The position numbers and the translations under genes were made by a program. Source: Candidatus Poribacteria bacterium (lineage in GTDB: Bacteria; Poribacteria; WGA-4E; B28-G17). Taken from it: 5,905 nucleotides of DNA. The notes under the pieces are model-generated. The model saw only the letters and a program-made list of their open reading frames with translations, ran no database searches and was not told where the DNA came from. The first letter of the stretch is position 1. Each line of letters starts with the position of its first letter. The DNA lies in NCBI GenBank assembly GCA_003645735.1, contig QNBQ01000131.1, positions 1-5,905 on the forward strand, given 5' to 3'. Of the stretch, positions 1-5,905 are shown piece by piece.

Positions 1-440
1 CTCGCGTCCCTACAAATCGCCCGGATTGAGTTATGAGGTAGGCCGTTTTCCACCGTGAGGTTGATGAACTTTTCACCGTCGTAAATGGAGAGGCCATCGC
101 GCGTCCCGATCCACAACCGCCCCTCATCGTCCTGACAGATCGCTCGGATGTCATTTGAGATCAGGCCGTCTTCCTCGTCGAAAGAGATAAACCTTCCGTT
201 TTCATATTTCGAAAGCCCGTTGCGCGTGCCTATCCATAGCACTCCTCCCTTGCCCTTGTAGATACATGTCACCCAGTCGCCCGCCAATCCGTCCTTTGTG
301 GAGAAGTTCGCGAAGCTTTCGCCATCATATCGAGAGAGGCCGTTTTCCGTTCCGAACCATATCGCCCCTGTTGAATCGCCTTGTATGGCGTAAACCCTGT
401 TGTTCGCCAGCCCGTCCAGGTAGGTGTGGCTTTTCCATAC
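1..440 (-). repeat. 41-residue (123-bp) propeller repeats inside the LamG protein gene
   Basis: The W-[FI]-G-T core recurs with its Trp codon starting at 359, 236 and 113, exactly 123 bp apart (residues 450, 491 and 532). Each unit reads roughly WIGTxNGLSxYxxxxFxxF, then DGLxxNxVxAI, then an acidic/Gly turn before the next Trp. This is the two-component-regulator propeller (Reg_prop) pattern. Full propellers of this family usually have many more blades, so the array should continue to the left of the window. The units are diverged at DNA level. Confidence 0.85.
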
Positions 441-1706
441 CCCTTTCTTGAAGGGCGCCAGGTGGAAATCCACGCCGCGAACAGTTCGCCCGGGTTTCAC
501 ATCGAGAAGTCCCTCCCCCGATCCCTGAGGGGAGTAGTAGACATATCCGCCCGGTTTGTAGCATCTCACTTTATACCGTCCCGGCATCAGGTTGACGAAC
601 TCATAACGTCCGTTCTCATCGCTCAGAGTTGTGGCGACGACCTTTTCAGCTTCTCCATCGCCTCTGAGGGCCTGAACGGTCACGCCGGCAAGCGGGGAAT
701 TGTCCCAGGCGAGCGTTGTCCCTGTGATGCTTATAGCGGTTTTTAAGGTGAGGTTAAGCCTTCGGCTTTCGCCAGGTCGGAGGCGGAGGTTCAAACGCCA
801 GCATCCCATATCCTCCCATTTCGCCGACAGATCATATACCCCCTCTTCGGGGAAGATCACGAAGTGATAATTTCCCTCTTCATCGGTTACGGCCTCGGCA
901 GCGGTTCGACCGTTTCGCTCCAGCCGAAGCTTGGCGCCGACCAACGCTTTGCCCGACGGAGCTCGAACGATGCCTGATATCACGGCCGGTCGGGGCAGCT
1001 CCCCCTCTGAGGGCAGCTCCGCCTCCACACATCGCGCGTTCCCGATCAGCATCCCATCGTAACCGTTCGGCGAGGAATCCTTCGCATCGCCCGAGTCGAA
1101 GTTCCATAAGCCCACCAACCCCGGCTCATCTCCCCTGAGCTTCCGGAACATAGTAGAGCGTATTTGCTCGCCGGTCCTCGCTACTCCCCATATGCGGATC
1201 TCGTCCAGCTGGCCTTTGAAATCCTCGTTTTCCCTCCAGTGAGCTTTGCCGAGGAGGTTTTCGCCCTCTTTGAGTATAGCCGACAGATCCCCTTCATAAG
1301 CCCGCTCGCCCACCAACACCCCGTTGAGATAGAGCCTCATGAGCTTGCCGTCGAACGCGGCGGCGATGTGATACCATCGGTTTGCTTTTAGGATGCCGGG
1401 CACTCTGATCAGATATAGCTTCATATCGGTGTAAAGGAAAAGCTGAAGGTCGGGCGAGCATCGACTGTTGTTAACCGCTATCACCCGCCACCTCTTCCCC
1501 GACCCGAAGCCGAGCGGCTGGGAATAGTATCCGAACCGGAACCACTTAACCCACCCTTCTACGGTGACTTCGGTGAGTTCATTGAAAGCCAAACGGGGGA
1601 GTCGGACGTAATCCCCTTCGCCGTCCAATTGTAAGACGAAATTGCTAGCATCCCCTGTTCCCAGGAGGAAATAAAATAAAACACACGAGCCGATGAACCT
1701 CCACAT
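1..1706 (-). CDS. Secreted LamG / carboxypeptidase-regulatory-like / beta-propeller protein, 3'-partial
   Basis: Reading the minus strand from the ATG at 1706 gives 568 codons without a stop to the left edge, so the C-terminus is missing. Residues 1-20 form a signal peptide (MWRF start, hydrophobic 9-15, likely cut after GDA). Residues ~22-230 look like a LamG/concanavalin A-like jelly roll: LDGEGDYVRLP opening, EGWVKW, RWYHIAAAFDG, LYLNG, GQLDEIRIW and the closing GLWNFDSG. Residues 242-321 and 323-422 are two carboxypeptidase-regulatory-like sandwiches (SGIVRAPSGKALVGA, TDEEGNYHF; SPLAGVTVQA, SDENGRYEFVNLMPGRYKV). From residue 423 come propeller repeats with WFGT/WIGT and NGLS-Y motifs. Propellers of this kind form the periplasmic sensor of hybrid two-component proteins, so a Y_Y_Y domain, membrane helix and kinase could follow off-window. 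A purely secreted binding protein is equally possible. An AGGGA 8 nt upstream supports the start. Domain calls are by eye. Confidence 0.92.
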   Translation of the reverse strand, partial: MWRFIGSCVLFYFLLGTGDASNFVLQLDGEGDYVRLPRLAFNELTEVTVEGWVKWFRFGYYSQPLGFGSGKRWRVIAVNNSRCSPDLQLFLYTDMKLYLIRVPGILKANRWYHIAAAFDGKLMRLYLNGVLVGERAYEGDLSAILKEGENLLGKAHWRENEDFKGQLDEIRIWGVARTGEQIRSTMFRKLRGDEPGLVGLWNFDSGDAKDSSPNGYDGMLIGNARCVEAELPSEGELPRPAVISGIVRAPSGKALVGAKLRLERNGRTAAEAVTDEEGNYHFVIFPEEGVYDLSAKWEDMGCWRLNLRLRPGESRRLNLTLKTAISITGTTLAWDNSPLAGVTVQALRGDGEAEKVVATTLSDENGRYEFVNLMPGRYKVRCYKPGGYVYYSPQGSGEGLLDVKPGRTVRGVDFHLAPFKKGVWKSHTYLDGLANNRVYAIQGDSTGAIWFGTENGLSRYDGESFANFSTKDGLAGDWVTCIYKGKGGVLWIGTRNGLSKYENGRFISFDEEDGLISNDIRAICQDDEGRLWIGTRDGLSIYDGEKFINLTVENGLPHNSIRAICRDA

Positions 1707-1714
1707 ACCTCGAT

Positions 1715-1719
1715 TCCCT
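1715..1719 (-). promoter_or_regulatory. Ribosome binding site of the LamG protein gene
   Basis: On the minus strand AGGGA lies 8 nt before the ATG at 1706, a good Shine-Dalgarno distance. A second AGG sits 1 nt from the ATG and is too close to act. It decides for this ATG over the ATG at 1740, which is in another frame. Confidence 0.55.
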
Positions 1720-1852
1720 GACCGTTATGCTGCTTCCCATATTAGGCTACCACTTTTTCGCCGTTTTTGCAACTGAGGCGGCAGTGAGCTTCCCCATCCC
1801 TCCGTGAAGGAAAGCCTGGGGAGGCGCTCCGCGGCAAAACATCTCATTGAAG

Positions 1853-1882
1853 TTGTCTCGAAAACCCGGGATGTGTTAAAAT
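1853..1882 (+). promoter_or_regulatory. Candidate extended -10 promoter for the pseudopilin gene
   Basis: TTGTCT (1853-1858, 4 of 6 against TTGACA) is followed after 18 bp by TAAAAT (1877-1882, 5 of 6 against TATAAT), with TGT directly before it forming an extended -10. Transcription would start near 1889, giving a leader of about 25 nt that holds the ribosome binding site. The call assumes a sigma-70-like consensus, which is unproven for this organism. Confidence 0.4.
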
Positions 1883-1900
1883 AGTGGGCGAGCTGTTGTG

Positions 1901-1906
1901 AGGAGG
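1901..1906 (+). promoter_or_regulatory. Strong ribosome binding site of the pseudopilin gene
   Basis: AGGAGG lies 7 nt before the ATG at 1914, a near-perfect anti-16S match. It fixes the start codon, and therefore the unusual N-terminus of the product, with good confidence. Confidence 0.85.
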
Positions 1907-1913
1907 AGCAGGG

Positions 1914-2357
1914 ATGAAGAGGTTTGAGAGAGGGGTTTCGTCGCTCTACATACTGGCCGGGGTTGTCGTGGCCTTGGTGATCCTAGGCGTTTTCGTGGCG
2001 CCCAGGGTGCTGAAACAGTCCGAAAGGGCGCTCCACGCCAAGGCGAGCAAGATGATGGAGGAGCTGATCGTAGCCCTGGATCTATACGCCAAGGACAACG
2101 GCGATTACCCCACCACCGAACAGGGGCTTAAAGCGCTGTGGGAGAAACCGGAAACCCATCCCATCCCCCTCAACTGGAACGGCCCTTACATCTCCGAGCC
2201 GATAACCAAAGACCCCTGGGGCAGGGAGTTCATCTACATCAGGCCCGGCATACACAACAGATACACCTATGACCTCATCTCATACGGCAGCGACGGGATG
2301 GAGGGGGGCAAGGGGACGGCCGAGGATCTGACCAACTGGATTGAGGAGACCGAGTGA
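1914..2357 (+). CDS. GspG-like type II secretion major pseudopilin with atypical N-terminus
   Basis: A complete 147-residue protein, the usual length for GspG. Residues 1-7 (MKRFERG) are a short basic leader ending in Gly, residues 8-29 a hydrophobic helix ending in VAPRVL, then an amphipathic helix. The globular part is textbook GspG: DLYAKDNGDYPTTEQGL (56-72), NWNGPYI (87-93), KDPWG (99-103), FIYIRPG (106-112), and a C-terminal SYGSDGMEGG...EDLTNW loop (123-142) that in PulG-type major pseudopilins binds calcium. Family knowledge: prepilin peptidase cuts after Gly, and Glu at mature position 5 aids assembly and N-methylation. Here that position is Tyr12, with no acidic residue between 8 and 36. 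The product should sit in the inner membrane and polymerise into, or regulate, a pseudopilus. The gene stands alone: it diverges from the LamG gene and converges on the repeat-protein gene, with no other secretion gene visible. It ends in tandem TGA TAA stops. It could be a minor pseudopilin or a type IV pilin-like protein. The family call is firm, the role less so. Confidence 0.9.
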   Translation: MKRFERGVSSLYILAGVVVALVILGVFVAPRVLKQSERALHAKASKMMEELIVALDLYAKDNGDYPTTEQGLKALWEKPETHPIPLNWNGPYISEPITKDPWGREFIYIRPGIHNRYTYDLISYGSDGMEGGKGTAEDLTNWIEETE

Positions 2358-2370
2358 TAACCCTTCACTC
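2352..2370. other. Inverted repeat spanning both convergent stop codons
   Basis: GAGTGA (2352-2357) and TCACTC (2365-2370) are perfect 6-bp inverted repeats around a 7-nt loop. Each arm is the final Glu codon plus TGA stop of one of the two convergent genes. There is no T tract on either side, so it is not a standard intrinsic terminator. Part of the symmetry follows from both proteins ending in Glu-stop with the same codons. Confidence 0.35.
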
Positions 2371-5300
2371 CCCCTTCCTCCTCAGATAAAGCGTCCCCAG
2401 GAAGCTGGGGGGTATCCCCTCCCCCTCGGGAGGTTTCGCCCACCAGACGGGGGGGAGATCCGATCGGTAGACGACGAAGTTGAACCCTATCTTCCTGATC
2501 CGCTTCGTCTTCATCGGGTCGAACCCCGGGAAGACCTTGGCGAACGGTATCTTGATCTCCATCACGTAGTAATCGCGCCGGTATCTGGTCGCTATGGCTA
2601 TGGGCGGGTTGTATTTGTAGATGAGGGTCGGGGCGGCCTGGCCGGCGTAGGGCTGTGAGCCGTCGAACCCCCCTCCCTTCGGGCAGAACCAGAGGATGTA
2701 GATGGACGGATTCCTCTCCCCCCTGAGGTAGTAGGGCTTCACCTCGTCGGAGGGGTTCAGGTCGAGGTGAACCTCGACCGCGTCCGATCCCACATACCAT
2801 CTGCTGACGTCCCTCACCCGGACGTCGGTGTCGTAGACCTGGACGAACAGGTAGAGGTTGTCGGCGTCCCACTGCGCCCACATCATCGCCTCCCCCTGAG
2901 GGGTCCTCATGACGTTTTCGAGCGGCCAACCGTCGGGCACCCCATCGATTGCCAGCGGCTCCTCGGCGAACTCGGCCCACCCCACCATCCTCGCCCTGCA
3001 GCTGTCCGTTATGTCGACGTTCGTCTCGCCCGTCTCGACGAGCGCGTCCCTGTAAACGGCCCTCACAAGCTCCCCGCCTATGACCCCCAGCGCCCCCGGC
3101 TCGCCGCTCCGCCCGTAGACCGTCCTTATCGAGCCGCCGAAGATCCCCGTATCCGGCGCCGTCTCCCTCAAAACGACCACCCTGCTCTCCCCTTGTGTTT
3201 CGCCCGAGACCCATATCTCGGCCTCCTCCCTCCCGAACGGATCGCGGTTCAGATCGGGGTCCCGAAGCATGAAGTAAAGCGTCGCTCCCGGATCGAAATA
3301 CCTGACCTTCGTCCCATCGGCCCGGACGATGAGCAGCTCGCCCCGATGCCCCTTGTTCACATAGGCCGTATCGGTTATAGGCTCGCTCGGGGCGCCGGGG
3401 ATGTTCGGCCTATAGGTCGCCACCACCTCCTCCCCTCCCTGCACGTCGAGCGTGTCGTCGTATATGGGCGTCGTGCCGTATCTGGTGGGTATCGATCCCC
3501 GGAAAACCCCCTCCTCCTCGGGGTCGCGGTAAAGCGTTACCTCGGCAAGGTCGTTCGTGAGGCTGCTGCTCACCGTTATGGTCACCCTGTCCGTCGGGGA
3601 GAGGCTGGTCAGCAGCAGATCCTTCAACACGAGGTAGAGCGTCTCCCCCGCGTTAAAGCCGCCTATCTCCCTGCCGTCCCGGTCGACTATGAGCAGCTCG
3701 CCGACGGCGCTTGAGGAGATGATGAGGTATCCCTTGACCGGGACGTTCGTCTCGCCGGTCTCGGTTATCGGGTCGACGTATGAGACGGTCACGAGCTCTT
3801 TTTCGCGCACCTGGAGGATCGAATCGGTGAAATCGGGAGTCTCGGAGTAGGCCGTCCTGAGCAGCCCCTCGAAGACGCCCGTGTTCTCACCCGTCTCGAA
3901 CAGCGTCACCAGAACCTCATCGCCCACCAGGTTTCCCGTCGCCGTCACGCTGACCGTCTCGGGGACGTTCGGGTTCAGGTTGAGGTCGGCGTCCTTCTCC
4001 CTCACCAGGACGGTCGATCCGGCCGAGGCGCTCCTGATCCCCCTTGACCCGTCGGGTTTTAACAGCTCGACCCTTCCGCGGACGCCGGTTTCGACCTGCA
4101 ACCTGACCTGGATTGGCACGTTCGGCCTGCCGTCGTCCTGCAACACGTCCAGATAGGTGAACCTCACCACATCACCCCCCTGAACCTGCAGCAGCTCATC
4201 GTCTATCGGCTCGACCCCGTAGGCCGTCCTCACCTCCCCCCTGAAGACCCCCGGCTCGTTGGGGACCTCCCTCATCTCGATCTCCACCCTGTCGCCGTTC
4301 ATCTCGTTTTCGACCGTTATGGGGAAGGTGATCGCCGCCGCCTCGGCCACCCTCAGGTCGTAATCGGTCACCTCCGCCACCAGTGCCTCCCCCGCCCTGA
4401 AGGTCACAGCTTCAGCACCCGGGCTCCCCTTCCTGTAGACCTTGAGCGAGCCGGTGTTGCCGGTGTTGACCGTCACGACGACCCTCACGGGCACGTTCGG
4501 CTCGCCCGTTGATCTCAGCCGATCGACGTAGGTGACCGTCACCCTCTCCCCGCCCGTCACCTGCAGGACGTGATCGCCCGGCCTCGCCTCCTCGGCGAAC
4601 TCCGTCCCGATCGACCCCAGGAGCAGATCGGAGCCGGGGCCCGATCTGGGCAGCGTGACTTTCTCCTGATCCCCGAGCTTATCGCCCCTGAGCGTCACCT
4701 CGACGTAGCCCGCCTCCTCGTCCCCGTCCTGGACCCTCAGGTAGAGCGTGACGCCGGCGTTGAAGCGGCTGATGGCGCGGATGAAGTTCGACCTGACGAC
4801 CGCCACCGTCCCGTCCGCCCCGGTGTTGACTTTCATCGAATCGACGACCTCGACGTCTCTAGCGCCGCTCGATGTAAGCCTGTCGACGAAGATCAGCCTC
4901 ACCTCCTCCCCGCCCGTTACCTCCAAGGCATCGTTCGACCTGTCGGCCTCCAGCGCGTATCGGGTTTTGAAATCGGCGGCGAAGATCCCCGTATCCGCGC
5001 CCGTCTCCGTCAAGCTCAGCTTCAGCTCGTCGCCCAGCTTCCCGCCCACGACCTTCGCCTCGACCCGCTCGATCGCCTTCGGATCGCGGTTCTCATCGGG
5101 ATCGACCACGACCGCCCTCAGCGTCTCGCCCGCGACGAACCCCTTCTCCCCGGGGCCTCTTTTCGGGCTTTCGAGCTTGACCGTCGCGCTCCTCCCTATC
5201 CCGACCCTCGCCTCGGCCGTCACCTCCGCGTTCGTCCTGCCGTCGTCTTGGATCGCATCGAGGTATCTGGCCACGACCCTCTGAAGCCCCATCATCTCGA

Positions 5301-5905
5301 GCTTCCCGTTCCCCGGCTTCGGGTTTTCCGAGAAGACCGCCGGGATGGCCCCTATGAACGCCTCGCCCTCACGCCTGAGCCTCACCTTTTCCCGCTCATC
5401 CGTCTCCCTCACCTCAAGGGCCACCTCGACCTCTTCCCCCTTCAGATCGGGGTCGACGACCATCACCCTCAGCTCGCCGCCCAGGAGGAAGGTCGAGATC
5501 GGCCCGCCGTTTTCATCGATGAAGGCCACCTTTCCGGTGTGCCCCGTGTTGACCCTCAGCTCGGAGACCACCTCCACGTCCCTTTCCCCCTCGGAGTAGT
5601 AGGGGTCGAGGTAGATCAGCCTGACGATCTCCCCGCCGTAGACGGTCAGCGCCCCGTCGCCGGGCGAGGCCGACTCGCCGAAGGCCGTCTTGAGCGGGGC
5701 GACGAACAGGTCGGAGTCGTTCGATTCCCCGATGGAAGGTTTCCCCGATCCGTCGGCCCGGATCGCCGATTCCCTCAGGAGCAGCCTCTCCTCGTCCCCG
5801 AGCTTCCCCCCGGTGACCGTCACCTCGACCGTCTCGACGGCGGTCGGATCGGCGCTGCGGTCGGGGTCGCGCAGGGCGATCAGTAGCTTCTGGCCGGCGT
5901 TGAAG
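2365..5905 (-). CDS. Giant beta-sandwich repeat protein with C-terminal CBM9/DOMON-like domain, 5'-partial
   Basis: The minus-strand frame is open from the right edge to TGA at 2365-2367, giving 1179 visible residues. The GTG at 5823 is not a true start: the frame continues upstream with FNAGQKLLIALRDPDRSADP, which matches the opening of later units. Residues 1-~968 hold eight tandem units of about 120 residues, described under the repeat entry. Residues ~976-1175 resemble a carbohydrate-binding family 9 / DOMON-like sandwich: AIDGVPDGWP, then AQWDADNLYLFVQVYDTDV, then W-x5-DAVEVHLDLNPSD, and a late YYVMEIKIPF and IGFNFVVYRSD. In known proteins such domains bind sugars or heme at the surface or in the periplasm, with aromatic residues making contacts. 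The protein is very acidic in the repeats and has only two visible cysteines (969 and 1074). No membrane anchor or sorting tail is seen at the C-terminus (ends LYLRRKGE). It is probably secreted or surface displayed, with the signal peptide off-window. An adhesin, matrix or polymer-binding role is inference. Confidence 0.93.
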   Translation of the reverse strand, partial: FNAGQKLLIALRDPDRSADPTAVETVEVTVTGGKLGDEERLLLRESAIRADGSGKPSIGESNDSDLFVAPLKTAFGESASPGDGALTVYGGEIVRLIYLDPYYSEGERDVEVVSELRVNTGHTGKVAFIDENGGPISTFLLGGELRVMVVDPDLKGEEVEVALEVRETDEREKVRLRREGEAFIGAIPAVFSENPKPGNGKLEMMGLQRVVARYLDAIQDDGRTNAEVTAEARVGIGRSATVKLESPKRGPGEKGFVAGETLRAVVVDPDENRDPKAIERVEAKVVGGKLGDELKLSLTETGADTGIFAADFKTRYALEADRSNDALEVTGGEEVRLIFVDRLTSSGARDVEVVDSMKVNTGADGTVAVVRSNFIRAISRFNAGVTLYLRVQDGDEEAGYVEVTLRGDKLGDQEKVTLPRSGPGSDLLLGSIGTEFAEEARPGDHVLQVTGGERVTVTYVDRLRSTGEPNVPVRVVVTVNTGNTGSLKVYRKGSPGAEAVTFRAGEALVAEVTDYDLRVAEAAAITFPITVENEMNGDRVEIEMREVPNEPGVFRGEVRTAYGVEPIDDELLQVQGGDVVRFTYLDVLQDDGRPNVPIQVRLQVETGVRGRVELLKPDGSRGIRSASAGSTVLVREKDADLNLNPNVPETVSVTATGNLVGDEVLVTLFETGENTGVFEGLLRTAYSETPDFTDSILQVREKELVTVSYVDPITETGETNVPVKGYLIISSSAVGELLIVDRDGREIGGFNAGETLYLVLKDLLLTSLSPTDRVTITVSSSLTNDLAEVTLYRDPEEEGVFRGSIPTRYGTTPIYDDTLDVQGGEEVVATYRPNIPGAPSEPITDTAYVNKGHRGELLIVRADGTKVRYFDPGATLYFMLRDPDLNRDPFGREEAEIWVSGETQGESRVVVLRETAPDTGIFGGSIRTVYGRSGEPGALGVIGGELVRAVYRDALVETGETNVDITDSCRARMVGWAEFAEEPLAIDGVPDGWPLENVMRTPQGEAMMWAQWDADNLYLFVQVYDTDVRVRDVSRWYVGSDAVEVHLDLNPSDEVKPYYLRGERNPSIYILWFCPKGGGFDGSQPYAGQAAPTLIYKYNPPIAIATRYRRDYYVMEIKIPFAKVFPGFDPMKTKRIRKIGFNFVVYRSDLPPVWWAKPPEGEGIPPSFLGTLYLRRKGE
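2395..2410 (+). terminator. Possible 3' hairpin of the pseudopilin transcript
   Basis: CCCCAG (2395-2400), a 4-nt GAAG loop and CTGGGG (2405-2410) form a perfect 6-bp GC-rich stem beginning 37 nt after the pseudopilin stop. It lies inside the convergent gene. A competing stem, GGGG-TAT-CCCC at 2409-2419, overlaps it. No U tract follows, so termination here is only a possibility and the stem may simply reflect GC-rich coding sequence. Confidence 0.15.
2998..5904 (-). repeat. Eight tandem ~120-residue protein repeats
   Basis: Units begin (minus strand) at 5904, 5490, 5139, 4764, 4401, 4029, 3657 and 3297, with spacings of 138, 117, 125, 121, 124, 124 and 120 residues. Shared plan: F-x-x-G-x-x-L opening; D-x-D-x-N-like acidic loop; G-D-E before a V-x-L strand; E-T-G-x-x-T-G-x-F; T-x-Y/F-G; L-x-V-x-G-G-E-x-V-x-x-x-Y-x-D; T-G-x-x-N-V-x-V; and V-N-T-G linking to the next unit. 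The first visible unit may not be the first in the protein. Repeats of this look occur in long extracellular proteins of many environmental bacteria and some archaea, as I recall. I cannot name the family with certainty. DNA identity between units is low apart from short blocks, so the duplications are old. Confidence 0.9.

Larger units (their letters stand above)
1707..1913. other. Divergent intergenic region (207 bp)
   Basis: This stretch separates the two divergently read genes and must carry both of their promoters unless one is transcribed from elsewhere. The plus-strand promoter is listed separately. On the minus strand I see only weak candidates: TTGCAA at about 1767-1772 followed at 17 bp by TAGCCT, a poor -10. 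A short imperfect inverted repeat pairs 1788-1795 with 1818-1825 (one G-T pair, 22-nt loop); it has no T tract and no clear role. I find no tRNA, small ORF with a ribosome site, or riboswitch-like structure. Confidence 0.6.

Noticed and set aside
266..746. Short plus-strand and minus-strand open frames within the LamG protein gene.
   Set aside because: They are shadows of the continuous minus-strand frame that encodes signal peptide, LamG, carboxypeptidase-regulatory-like and propeller motifs without interruption.
1683..1706. Lipoprotein signal (Cys8 in IGSC) at the start of the LamG protein.
   Set aside because: Only seven residues precede the Cys and the hydrophobic stretch comes after it, so a signal peptidase II site is not plausible; a normal cleavage after Ala20 fits.
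1788..1825. Inverted repeat in the divergent intergenic region as a terminator or operator.
   Set aside because: The stem is imperfect with a 22-nt loop and no T tract, and a terminator is not expected between divergent genes.
2267..3214. A 315-codon minus-strand open frame in another phase.
   Set aside because: It overlaps both the pseudopilin gene and the repeat gene and is composed of Gly/Arg-rich shadow sequence; the alternative frame has clear domains.
2767..3714. A 315-codon plus-strand open frame.
   Set aside because: It is antisense to the last repeats and CBM9-like domain, with low-complexity composition and no recognisable motif.
5821..5823. GTG as the start codon of the giant protein.
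   Set aside because: The same frame stays open to the right edge and encodes the expected start of a repeat unit (FNAG..., DPD), so the real start is off-window.
4570..5886. A 438-codon open frame on the plus strand opposite the repeat protein.
   Set aside because: It mirrors the GC-rich, codon-biased repeat gene on the other strand. Its translation is rich in Arg, Asp, Leu and Pro without domain motifs or a hydrophobic core, and it has no evident ribosome site. The minus frame shows eight coherent repeats.
2998..5904. CRISPR-like or satellite DNA repeats.
   Set aside because: The periodicity is at protein level with ~120-residue coding units; DNA repeats are diverged and uneven in length, with no spacer structure.

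Overview
The window holds three protein genes and no RNA gene, CRISPR array, insertion sequence or recognisable defence or biosynthetic system. Two large minus-strand genes, both cut by the window edges, flank one small complete plus-strand gene. All three products look exported. The architectures (LamG plus carboxypeptidase-regulatory-like plus propeller repeats, long beta-sandwich repeat proteins ending in a family-9 carbohydrate-binding-like domain, and a GspG-type pseudopilin) suggest a Gram-negative-type, environmental, probably uncultured bacterium. Candidatus Poribacteria or a relative such as Latescibacterota, Planctomycetota or KSB1 would fit. That placement is an impression from domain style, not a demonstrated assignment.

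Layout. Bases 1-1706 (minus) encode the first ~568 residues of a secreted protein: signal peptide, LamG/concanavalin-like domain, two carboxypeptidase-regulatory-like beta-sandwiches, then 41-residue propeller repeats that run off the left edge. Bases 1707-1913 are a 207-bp divergent intergenic region with a plausible extended -10 promoter and a strong ribosome binding site for the plus-strand gene. Bases 1914-2357 (plus) encode a 147-residue pseudopilin with a textbook GspG C-terminal domain but without the conserved Glu at mature position 5. Only 7 bp separate its stop codon from that of the convergent gene. Bases 2365-5905 (minus) are the last 1179 residues of a giant repeat protein: eight visible units of about 117-138 residues, then a C-terminal CBM9/DOMON-like domain. 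Its start lies beyond the right edge.

Function. The two big proteins look like surface or periplasmic binding/adhesion or sensing modules, and the pseudopilin belongs to type II secretion or type IV pilus-like machinery. A link (export of the neighbours through a type II-like system) is possible, but nothing in the window proves it because no other secretion gene is present. I found no clear undescribed system. The points most worth a second look are the Glu5-less lone pseudopilin, the repeat family of the giant protein and its degenerate units, and the very tight convergent gene ends.
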